NCBI RefSeq assembly: GCF_003797765.1
Contig: NZ_RKMB01000021.1
Span: forward strand, 1 to 64,000
Direction of reading: 5' to 3'
DNA from: Ramlibacter sp. WS9
GTDB lineage: Bacteria; Pseudomonadota; Gammaproteobacteria; Burkholderiales; Burkholderiaceae_C
DNA length: 64,000 bases
Shown here piece by piece: positions 1 through 7,211 of this stretch. Made by a program: the position numbers and the translations under genes. Under the pieces are notes generated by a model, which saw only the letters and a program-made list of their open reading frames with translations, did no database searches and was not told the origin of the DNA. Every line of letters starts with the position of its first letter. Position 1 is the stretch's first letter.

Positions 1-800
1 TTGCCGCTTAGCTGCGATCAGCTGAGCCTTGAATTCTATACCAGTTTTTGATCACCAGTCAAACTCGATTTTCTTTTTTTCCGCCGCACCCGCCGCTTTC
101 GCGTCGTCTTCAGCAGAGCCTGCGATTCTATACCGGAATTTTCGCATCCGTCAAAAATTTTTAACCTTCTTCACTCGGCACCTGCGACGCGAAGTCAGCC
201 TCCATCCCCATCTTCTGACGCTGACTTCCGATCGGCGCGCTTTCGGGTGATGCCATACGACGTGGCGGCCAATGTTCTTGTCTATCTTGGCGCTGCACAA
301 TCGACCATCACGATGGCAACCCAGGGGAGCGCATCAATCGATCCGACTTCCTGGTACTCGCCACCGACGAGCCCCACCGCATTCAGCACCCGAGGGATGA
401 GCGCGTTATCGACCGATGCGGGTCTGTGCAGCGGATATCCCAGATTCGCTCAGCGTTGCCATGCAGGCGAAGAGAGATTTGAAACTTGCGAGACGCGGGG
501 CGTTGCCTCAGCTCGCCTTGCCGCACTGCCACGCGTCCGGTTCCAGGGGGTTGCGAAATGACATTGCAGATTCGATGCCGGCGCGCAGGCTAGTACATGG
601 CCGATTGTCGTGAGCAATGGCTCACGACACCGCGGAATAGCCAGGGCCCCAATACTCAATCGCAACAACAACTCGCAACCAAGTCGCTAGGATCAGAGCG
701 GCACAAAGAAAACGGCACCGCATTTGACTGCGGTGCCGTGTGAGCGTGTTGTTGAATCGAATCGAACAAACTCGAAAGTCTGTTGACTCGCAACGATAAC
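1..800. other. Gene-free left flank
   Basis: I see no convincing gene here. Open frames on both strands are short, lack good ribosome binding sites and do not resemble known families. On the minus strand between about 430 and 275 one frame reads protein-like (NALIPRVLNAVGLVGGEYQ and onward to a stop), so a decayed coding remnant is possible. The left end holds an imperfect 39-base direct repeat, listed separately. This stretch lies on the chromosomal side of the tRNA-Asp fragment at 801-847, so it may be the original flank of an inserted element. Confidence 0.5.
25..155. repeat. Imperfect 39-base direct repeat (25-63 and 117-155)
   Basis: Two 39-base units start 92 bases apart. Both begin AGCCT, share ATTCTATACC after a three-base variable step, and end in GTCAAA. 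The intervening 53 bases are C- and T-rich. Function unknown. They could be remnants of tandem untranslated-region copies. Confidence 0.5.
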
Positions 801-847
801 TGGCGGAGTGGACGGGACTCGAACCCGCGACCCCCGGCGTGACAGGC
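801..847 (-). other. tRNA-Asp(GTC) 3' fragment, probable attachment site
   Basis: Read on the minus strand, these 47 bases match the 3' part of a proteobacterial tRNA-Asp: the anticodon loop with GTC, the variable region, a complete T arm (GCGGG TTCGAGT CCCGT), the acceptor 3' strand and encoded CCA. The match stops abruptly before the anticodon stem's 5' neighbour, and no D arm or 5' acceptor strand follows. A tRNA 3' fragment next to a tyrosine recombinase gene is the usual sign of an integration site. By polarity the element should lie to the right, on the recombinase side. An intact tRNA-Asp is not present in the window. Confidence 0.8.
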
Positions 848-952
848 TCAATATAGTATGATCTTGGAACCTAGTATTCGTGCGGGTTCCAGCGAAATTG
901 GGCCGGGATTTCTCCCAAACGGGGACAATTTGGGGACAGTAAGGATTCGTTG

Positions 953-2110
953 ATGGCAACTTTCACTCAGCGAGCCGGTGGCCGCTGGCAGGCCAAGATT
1001 CGCAGGTTAGGTTGGCCTTCACAGAGCGAGACCTTCCAGACGCGCGCGGCCGCCGAGGCTTGGGCTCGCCACATTGAGCGGGCAATGGACACTGAATCGT
1101 TCCTGCCTTCGGACGATGCAGCTCGAACGACGTTCGCCCAGCTGGTCGAGAGATATCAAAACGAGAAGCTGCCAAAACTTCGCGGCCAAGTCCAAGACCA
1201 GTATCTTCTCAAGCGTGTCGCGGAGGCGTTCGGGGAGTATTCCCTGGCGAGAATTACGCCGGCCATGTTGTCCGAGTACCGAGACACGCGATTAAAGGCA
1301 GTGAAAGAACAGACTGTGGCCCACGAACTCGGCATGGTTTCACGCCTGTTCAATGCCGCAATTCTTGACTGGAAGATCGCAATCCCCAAGGGCAACCCGG
1401 TCCAACAGGTGCGCAAGCCAAGCATCTCGAACGATCGGGATCGGCGTCTGGAGGGCACCGAGGAACAGCTACTCCTCGATGCCCTCCTAGATCGGGAGTC
1501 GCCGTGGCCGCACGCCGCGGCGGTCTTAGCGATCGAAACGGCTGCACGGATGTCCGAGTTGTTGGCCCTTCGATGGGCGGAGATCGACCTCGATGTACGA
1601 GTCGCCCGTGTCCGAGGCAAGGACGGGGGCGTGACCAAGGGTGGAGACCTCTACAGAGATGTCCCGCTGACTTCCCGTGCAGCGGCCCTGCTCAAGGACT
1701 TGCCCCGCTCAATCAACGGCCTGGTTCTGCCGATATCCCAGAACGCGCTGCAGATTGCATGGGGGCGCGCCCTGAGGCAGGCACGCAAACGCCATGTGCA
1801 CGGCGTGCTTTGCCAACAACTCGGCTCTGCAGGGTACAACGAAGAAGAGCAGGCACGGGAAGTCCGGGCGCTCGTCTACAAGAAGCGAGAGCCGCTTGCG
1901 CTGACGCGTCAGCTCGTGGAAAAGATCGAGACCGAGGATCAAGTTCTGGTGAACCTCCACTTTCACGACTTGCGGCATGAGGCAACTTCCCGTCTGGCCG
2001 AAAAACTCGCCATGCACGAACTCATGAAAATCACCGGCCACAAGTCAAGTCGCATGCTGGCGCGGTATTACCATCCTCGGGCGGCCGACCTGGCGCGAAA
2101 ACTTGCCTGA
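953..2110 (+). CDS. Tyrosine recombinase (site-specific integrase)
   Basis: This 385-residue phage/island-type integrase catalyses strand exchange between attachment sites. The N-terminal third (residues 1-60) looks like the arm-binding domain, followed by a SAM-like core-binding region (about 60-160). The catalytic domain shows Arg199 in ARMSELLALRW, the HDLR box at about 338-341, His363 in TGHKSS, and the nucleophile tyrosine at 372 or 373 (ARYYHPRA). All essential residues are visible, so it looks intact. I chose ATG 953 over a TTG three bases upstream because AAGGA sits seven bases before it. It begins 106 bases from the tRNA-Asp fragment and ends 50 bases before a tRNA-Lys fragment, so it is probably the recombinase of an element using one of these tRNAs. 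No cargo genes of an island are obvious beside it. Confidence 0.93.
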   Translation: MATFTQRAGGRWQAKIRRLGWPSQSETFQTRAAAEAWARHIERAMDTESFLPSDDAARTTFAQLVERYQNEKLPKLRGQVQDQYLLKRVAEAFGEYSLARITPAMLSEYRDTRLKAVKEQTVAHELGMVSRLFNAAILDWKIAIPKGNPVQQVRKPSISNDRDRRLEGTEEQLLLDALLDRESPWPHAAAVLAIETAARMSELLALRWAEIDLDVRVARVRGKDGGVTKGGDLYRDVPLTSRAAALLKDLPRSINGLVLPISQNALQIAWGRALRQARKRHVHGVLCQQLGSAGYNEEEQAREVRALVYKKREPLALTRQLVEKIETEDQVLVNLHFHDLRHEATSRLAEKLAMHELMKITGHKSSRMLARYYHPRAADLARKLA

Positions 2111-2160
2111 TTTCGGACGGTCCCATGGGCGCATGGCAAGTGTTCGTCGCTTGCACTAGC

Positions 2161-2216
2161 GAGCAGACGGACTCTTAATCCGTAGGTCGAGTGTTCGAGT
2201 CACTCAGGGCCCACCA
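2161..2216 (+). other. tRNA-Lys(CTT) 3' fragment
   Basis: These 56 bases carry an anticodon stem-loop ACGGA-CTCTTAA-TCCGT (anticodon CTT), a T arm GAGTG-TTCGAGT-CACTC, and AGGGCCC-A-CCA, matching the 3' part of tRNA-Lys. The 5' side is wrong: no GGGCCCT acceptor strand exists upstream, and the preceding TCGCT-TGCACT-AGCGA hairpin lacks the D-loop GG. I therefore call it a partial tRNA, probably an att remnant, rather than a working gene. It is directly downstream of the integrase and is followed by a strong terminator. Confidence 0.65.
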
Positions 2217-2231
2217 CCCACTGCCTTGCAC

Positions 2232-2260
2232 GGCCGGTTAGCAGCAGCTAACCGGCCTTT
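2232..2260 (+). terminator. Rho-independent terminator after tRNA-Lys fragment
   Basis: A perfect 11-base-pair stem (GGCCGGTTAGC / GCTAACCGGCC) with an AGCA loop is followed by TTT. It sits 15 bases after the CCA of the tRNA-Lys fragment, the normal place for a tRNA terminator. It would also stop transcription coming from the integrase. Confidence 0.85.
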
Positions 2261-2367
2261 GCACGTAGGGGTCCATGTAATCGCCATGTAAGCGGTTTGC
2301 ATCGAAAAAAAATGTTCGCCGTGCAACCCGTGTGTAAAGTGGCAAGAGCATTTCCGGGGCTATCAAC

Positions 2368-2580
2368 TTGAAGAGTCTTCTTCTTTTTATCCTCGCGTTT
2401 CTTGCAGCGGCTTCTGCGGTCACCGTCACTGCACCGTATGCTCTGGGCCGTGTGCTGACAGGCACGGAGTTCGCCGCTGTCGCCCTGCTGATAGTCGCGG
2501 TGCTGGCTCGCTTGGCTCTGCTGGTACGCAGGCGTCAAAGGCGAAAGGTCGAGGGAATGCGGGACTCGGCACTTTGGTAG
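2368..2580 (+). CDS. Small membrane protein, hypothetical
   Basis: This 70-residue frame starts at TTG 2368, with only a weak GGGG-type ribosome site upstream. The product would have an N-terminal hydrophobic segment (residues about 2-24, LLLFILAFLAAASAVTVTA) and a second one at about 34-53 (FAAVALLIVAVLARLALLV), followed by a basic tail RRRQRRK. That fits a two-helix inner-membrane protein with the positive-inside rule satisfied. No family is recognised. The terminator upstream and the hypothetical gene downstream give no functional hint. It could also be a chance hydrophobic frame. Confidence 0.4.
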   Translation: MKSLLLFILAFLAAASAVTVTAPYALGRVLTGTEFAAVALLIVAVLARLALLVRRRQRRKVEGMRDSALW

Positions 2581-2647
2581 CGGCCGTCCGCCGAAGAACA
2601 TCATCAGATGTTATCCAACCCACGGCGAGGGCATTCTTCAAGTTCGT

Positions 2648-3322
2648 ATGTCGGAAACCACCAAGCTCTGCCGACTTTGCCGCACGCGAAGCGACTTCAT
2701 CAAGGCCCATTGCATTCCGGAGGCGTTCTTCCGCGAACTTCGGCAGGGCCATCGTGCCCCGCTGATGGTCGCTGACCGCTCAGCAGGACCCGTGAGGCGC
2801 GCACCGATCGGCGTTTACGACTCCGAAATCCTGTGCACCGACTGCGAATCATCGTTCGCGGCGGTGGACACGTATGGGGTGCAGGTGCTGCTGCAGCGCT
2901 TCGAGGAGCTGTTTGCGCCCATGTACAACGGCAGTCGGCTTGTCGCCTGGAGTAGCCAGGACGTGGACTGCCCGACGCTTCTGAAATTCCTGGTGGCGGT
3001 GCTTTGGTGGGCTTCGGTATCCAGCCATCCGTTCTACGCGCGGGTACAGCTGGGACCGCACGAGGAGGCTGCCCGCGCGATGCTCCTGCAGCCCGAAGGC
3101 AACTCACCACCAAGGTTCGATGCAGTCTTCCCGCGATGGGGAGACGCCCAGGATACGGTAGACCTCACCACTTCCATCAACCAAGCGGGGCGAGCAATGC
3201 TGCCCAGCTCCGAGCCGCAGCCTGCATCCGGCGTTGCTCCCGCACGGGCAAGTTGGGCCACACGGTACCAAGATGGACATCCAGATCGGACGGCAGATCG
3301 ATCCCGGCGGCCTGAATCATGA
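2648..3322 (+). CDS. Hypothetical protein with CxxC zinc-ribbon, HNH-like N-terminus
   Basis: The 224-residue product begins with CRLCR (residues 8-12), then AHCIPEAFF, then CTDCE near residue 60. This spacing of two CxxC pairs around an H-x-I-P element resembles a treble-clef or HNH-type zinc module found in many uncharacterised proteins of mobile regions. I cannot see a full HNH catalytic signature, so nuclease activity is not claimed. The last 50 or so residues are rich in Ala, Pro, Ser and Arg and look non-native. Another frame across 3240-3389 reads much better (HGQVGPHGTKMDIQIGRQID and on to a TGA), so a frameshift around 3190-3240 may have scrambled the C-terminus. The ribosome site is weak. 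It belongs to the accessory edge rather than the catabolic cluster. Confidence 0.55.
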   Translation: MSETTKLCRLCRTRSDFIKAHCIPEAFFRELRQGHRAPLMVADRSAGPVRRAPIGVYDSEILCTDCESSFAAVDTYGVQVLLQRFEELFAPMYNGSRLVAWSSQDVDCPTLLKFLVAVLWWASVSSHPFYARVQLGPHEEAARAMLLQPEGNSPPRFDAVFPRWGDAQDTVDLTTSINQAGRAMLPSSEPQPASGVAPARASWATRYQDGHPDRTADRSRRPES

Positions 3323-3597
3323 GGATTCTCTGCGCCGCGACTTTTCGATGACCACGGCGCATGCTCTGCCGGGCGAGCTGTTCAAGTGAACGCGCATTGC
3401 CTGCAGCTCTTGCCGCTGGCAGAGGCTTCGCAGCAGGTGGGGATTGCTTGGGCCACGGAGGACCCCCAATCCAGGATGTAGCGATGGGCAGCCGCGGCAT
3501 AGCGCCTTGCTCAATTGCTCTCAAAATACTCCGCACTCACCGGCCCTCATCTACAGAGGCCTGAACCCGCTGAGGGCACATAGCCGATCGCAACGGG

Positions 3598-5916
3598 TTA
3601 ATTGCGCAGTGGCTTACCCGTCGCGAGCATATGCTCCATGCGCGCGAGGGCGACGTCAGTCTTGGCCAAGCTCACCATGCACTCCACCTCGAGCCTGAGG
3701 ATGTCGGTCGCAGTCAATACCGATCCCGCCGCCGCACTGCCGCCGGTCATCACGTAGGCGATCGCCCGCGCGATCTGAACATCGCTACCAGTCAACTTTC
3801 CCGCGGCCTGCCCGGCATCGATCTGCTCCACGAGGCGATTGAAGCCGACGGGACCTGCTGAGATCCACTGCGGCATGGGCGCCGGCGAGTAGCCCGCACC
3901 AGACAACGCAATCGCGTGAGCATGGGCATCCGCAACCAGCCGGTCACGGTTCATGGTGATGGGATCGCTCTCGCGCAACAGTCCCTTGTCGCGGGCGAGC
4001 AGCGCCGAGCCCGAAGGCGTGCCATCCAGGATCACCGCAAGGGCGGCCTGCGCACCCGCAACGACATCGCCTTCATTGCGCAAGGTCCACCGCTGCAGCA
4101 AGCGCATGCAACCGCCCCAACCCGGCAGGATGCCGACCTTCAACTCGGGCAGTCCGGCATTCAGTTCGGCATGGGCGACGCTGGCATCGCAAGCCAGTTG
4201 CAGTTCACAGCCGCCGCCCAGCGCCAGGCCGAACGGGGCGGCCACCACCGGGAAATTCGTGCCGGCAAGCGCATACAGTGCGTCCTGGCCGCGCTTGACG
4301 AATGCCGTCAGCCCCGCCCAGTTGCCCGCCTTGACGAGCGACACGAAGCTTCCCAGGTCCGCACCCACCGAAAAGGCCCGCGGATGGTCACTGGCGACCA
4401 CGAGAGCGCGGAAGCCCCGACTCACGTGCGAGGGTGCCGACTCGATGACCTCGACCACCTGCTCGTTGCAAGCGTTCATCTTGGTGTGCACTTCCAGACC
4501 CAGCACGCCCTCGCCCAGGTCCCAGAGCGAAGCCGCGGCATTGCCCGCCACCGGGGTCTTGCTCTTCTTGGTGAGCGACAAGGTGCCGCCGTTGGCAACA
4601 CGCCCGCCGGCGGGGACTGCCTGGGAGGTGGGCATAGCCACACCACCGCCGTAGAAGCCGTTGCCGGCCGCGGCTCGGGCCAGCAGCGGCGGCACCGGGT
4701 CGCCCTGCGCCTGCAGCCGCTTCGCGATCCAGTCGGCGCCGACCTTGTCGGCCAGTTCGAACGGGCCTGCCGACCAGTTGTACCCAAGCTTCATGGCCGT
4801 GTCGATCGCGGCGACGTCGTCCGCGATCTCGGGGCCGACCTCGGCTGCGTACACGACGGCGTGCGACAAAACACGCCACGCGTACTGGCCACCGCGATCA
4901 GGTTGCTCGCACAGTGCCTTCAGGTCACGCGCGGCCAAGGACAGGCTTTCGAGCGCGGCGGGCTGAACCGCGTGGTAGTCGCCCTTGACCAGATCCAGCG
5001 CTTCCCGGACCTTGCGGCCATCCACGTCACGCGTGCGGTAGAAGCCGGCGCCGGCACCACGCCCGGTCCAGCCCTTACGGGTCATGTCGGCGATGAGCGG
5101 GTTGCGGGTGATGTCGTGGCGCCGGTGCGCGTCGTCTGCGGCCAGGGCTTTCATGAAACTGCCCCAGACCAGCGGGACCAGGTTGAGCCCCACATAGTCG
5201 AACAGTCCGAATATACCGGTCCGCGGAATGCCGAAGGGTTGGCCCATCACGGCGTCGGCCTCTTCCACGGTCAAACCCAAGGCCATGGCTTCCAGCACGG
5301 CAACCGACATCCAGTAGTTGCCGATGCGGTTGGCGATGAAACCGGGGGTGTCGCGGCAGGAGATCACTGTCTTGCCCAGCACGTGGTCGCAGATGTCGCC
5401 TGCTCGCTGCAGGGTGGTGGGCAGGGTCTTGGCCCCGCCAACAAGTTCGAGCAGCTTCATCACCCTCGGAGGGTTGAAGAAATGCGTGACCACGAAGTCT
5501 TCCTGGAACGAAAGCGGCAGCCCTTCGGTCAGCTGGTGCAGGGGAATGGTCGAGGTGTTGGAGGACACGATGGACCTGGGCTTACGCAGTGGCTCGAGCT
5601 TGCGGTAAAGCTCTTGCTTGATCGCGAGATCCTCGAAGACCGCCTCGACGATCCAGTCGGCCTCGGACACCCTGTGCAGATCATCTTCGACATTGCCTGT
5701 CTCGATCAGGCTGGCCCGGTCCGCGTGCATGAAGCCACCAGTTTTGAGCTGCCTCTGCACAGCCTGTTCCGCCAGCGAATTGCGCGATGCGCTCTGGGGA
5801 TCAACCCTGTCGAGCAGGATGACTGGCACCCCGGCATTGGCCAGGTGCGCTGCGATGCCCGCACCCATGTTGCCGGCGCCGACGACCGCGGCTTTCGAAA
5901 TGAGTTTGTTGGTCAT
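3598..5916 (-). CDS. Fused 3-hydroxyacyl-CoA dehydrogenase / enoyl-CoA hydratase (FadN-like order)
   Basis: This 772-residue bifunctional beta-oxidation enzyme has the dehydrogenase domain first. The NAD-binding motif VVGAGNMGAGIAAHLANAG is at residues 10-28 and THFFNPPRVMKLLELVGG around 145. A second C-terminal HAD domain follows, with the crotonase domain at roughly 465-700. The crotonase part keeps both catalytic glutamates, in GGGCELQLACD and LPELKVGILPGWGG. The domain order matches Bacillus FadN rather than FadB. It would hydrate 2-enoyl-CoA and oxidise 3-hydroxyacyl-CoA with NAD+. It is the last gene of a three-gene operon, starting 8 bases after the thiolase stop. No terminator is obvious downstream. 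Confidence 0.93.
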   Translation of the reverse strand: MTNKLISKAAVVGAGNMGAGIAAHLANAGVPVILLDRVDPQSASRNSLAEQAVQRQLKTGGFMHADRASLIETGNVEDDLHRVSEADWIVEAVFEDLAIKQELYRKLEPLRKPRSIVSSNTSTIPLHQLTEGLPLSFQEDFVVTHFFNPPRVMKLLELVGGAKTLPTTLQRAGDICDHVLGKTVISCRDTPGFIANRIGNYWMSVAVLEAMALGLTVEEADAVMGQPFGIPRTGIFGLFDYVGLNLVPLVWGSFMKALAADDAHRRHDITRNPLIADMTRKGWTGRGAGAGFYRTRDVDGRKVREALDLVKGDYHAVQPAALESLSLAARDLKALCEQPDRGGQYAWRVLSHAVVYAAEVGPEIADDVAAIDTAMKLGYNWSAGPFELADKVGADWIAKRLQAQGDPVPPLLARAAAGNGFYGGGVAMPTSQAVPAGGRVANGGTLSLTKKSKTPVAGNAAASLWDLGEGVLGLEVHTKMNACNEQVVEVIESAPSHVSRGFRALVVASDHPRAFSVGADLGSFVSLVKAGNWAGLTAFVKRGQDALYALAGTNFPVVAAPFGLALGGGCELQLACDASVAHAELNAGLPELKVGILPGWGGCMRLLQRWTLRNEGDVVAGAQAALAVILDGTPSGSALLARDKGLLRESDPITMNRDRLVADAHAHAIALSGAGYSPAPMPQWISAGPVGFNRLVEQIDAGQAAGKLTGSDVQIARAIAYVMTGGSAAAGSVLTATDILRLEVECMVSLAKTDVALARMEHMLATGKPLRN

Positions 5917-5924
5917 GCCGATTC

Positions 5925-7112
5925 CTACCGAACCAGGTTTTCAACGACGAGCGCAATGCCCTGCCCGCCGCCAATGCACATCGTCACTACGCCGTATTTC
6001 CCGCCGGAACGTTGCAGTTCGTACAGCGCTTTCACCGTAAGGATGGCGCCGGTCGCACCCAGCGGATGGCCCAGTGCGACAGCGCCGCCGTTGGGGTTGA
6101 CCTTGGCCGGATCGAGCTTCAGTCCGTCGATGACCGACAAGGCCTGAACGGCAAAGGCCTCGTTGGATTCGAAAACATCGATGTCAGCGATGCCCAGGCC
6201 GGCACGCTCGAGCGCTACAGGCACAGCGTGCACCGGACCGATGCCCATGATCTCCGGCGGCACGCCGGCCAGGCCCCACGAAACCAGCCGGCCTATCGGC
6301 GTCAACCCGCGCTCGCGCACAGCCTGCTCGCTTGCCAGCACAACGGCCGCGGCACCATCGTTGATCCCGGAGGAATTCCCCGCCGTCACCGACCCTGCCT
6401 TGTCGAAGGCCGGCTTGAGCTTGGCGAGGTCCTCCATGGTGGTGTTCGGCCGCACATGTTCGTCGGTGCCGAACAGCACCATCCCCTTTTTGGTCTTGAC
6501 CTCGATCGGAACGATCTGGCTGGCGAACCGGCCGTCGGCGATGGCGGCCGTGGCCCTTCTGTGGCTTTCGACCGCGAAGGCATCCTGGCGCTCACGGCCG
6601 ATGCCGTATTTGTTGGCCACGTTTTCCGCCGTGCAACCCATGGCGCCATGGCCGAAAGGATCGGCCAGCGTGTTGTGGAGCCAGTCGTAAATCAGGCCAT
6701 CGCCCATGCGCTGGCCGTAGCGGTGCCCCTGAATGGAAAACGGCGCCCGGCTCATCGCCTCGGCACCGCCTGCGACAGCAATGGAGGACTCTCCGAGGCG
6801 GATCATCTGGGCAGCGCTGATGATCGCCTGGGCGCCCGAGCCACACAGGCGGTTCACCGTCAGGCCCATGGAACTGACTCGCATGCCTGCTTCGATGGCG
6901 GCTGTCCTGCCCAGAAAGAGGTCAGCCGCTTCGGTGGGGATCACCGTTCCGAACACGGAATGATCGGGGACATCCAGTTCCAGTTTCGCGCGGCTGATCG
7001 CTTCGCGCACGACGGTCTTCGCCAGGTGCGTGGGCGAGAAGTCCTTGAGGGAGCCTCCAAAGCCACCGATGGCCGTCCGGGCGCCTGCCAGGATGTAGAT
7101 GGGTTCTTGCAT
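5925..7112 (-). CDS. Acetyl-CoA acyltransferase (thiolase)
   Basis: The 395-residue thiolase cleaves 3-oxoacyl-CoA with CoA. The acyl-accepting cysteine is Cys90 in NRLCGSGAQ. The GHPLGATGA histidine is near residue 350, and the second catalytic cysteine is in TMCIGGGQG near residue 381. Length and motifs are those of a normal biosynthetic/degradative thiolase II fold. It lies between the FadB-like gene (100 bases upstream) and the FadN-like gene (8 bases downstream), so the operon carries a complete hydratase-dehydrogenase-thiolase module. Substrate chain length cannot be read from sequence. Confidence 0.95.
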   Translation of the reverse strand: MQEPIYILAGARTAIGGFGGSLKDFSPTHLAKTVVREAISRAKLELDVPDHSVFGTVIPTEAADLFLGRTAAIEAGMRVSSMGLTVNRLCGSGAQAIISAAQMIRLGESSIAVAGGAEAMSRAPFSIQGHRYGQRMGDGLIYDWLHNTLADPFGHGAMGCTAENVANKYGIGRERQDAFAVESHRRATAAIADGRFASQIVPIEVKTKKGMVLFGTDEHVRPNTTMEDLAKLKPAFDKAGSVTAGNSSGINDGAAAVVLASEQAVRERGLTPIGRLVSWGLAGVPPEIMGIGPVHAVPVALERAGLGIADIDVFESNEAFAVQALSVIDGLKLDPAKVNPNGGAVALGHPLGATGAILTVKALYELQRSGGKYGVVTMCIGGGQGIALVVENLVR

Positions 7113-7211
7113 GAAAATTTTTGAGTTTGAGAAAAAAACGTCTTGCCTGTTGCCAACCGGCGGAGCTCAGGCAGCCTGGGTTCACGCCTGCCTGGCTCTG
7201 GACTGTCTGGC

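Noticed and set aside
247..561. Plus-strand 104-codon frame in the left flank
   Set aside because: No ribosome site, no recognisable motif and low-quality composition. The minus strand looks slightly more protein-like there, but it is also unconvincing.
2110..2216. A complete tRNA-Lys gene
   Set aside because: The 3' half is convincing, but no matching 5' acceptor strand or D loop with GG exists upstream, so only a fragment is supported.
3916..6147. Long plus-strand open frame of 743 codons over the FadN-like and thiolase genes
   Set aside because: It is an antisense shadow of high-GC coding sequence. Its translation is rich in Arg, Gly, His and Gln with no domain, and the minus strand encodes clear enzymes.
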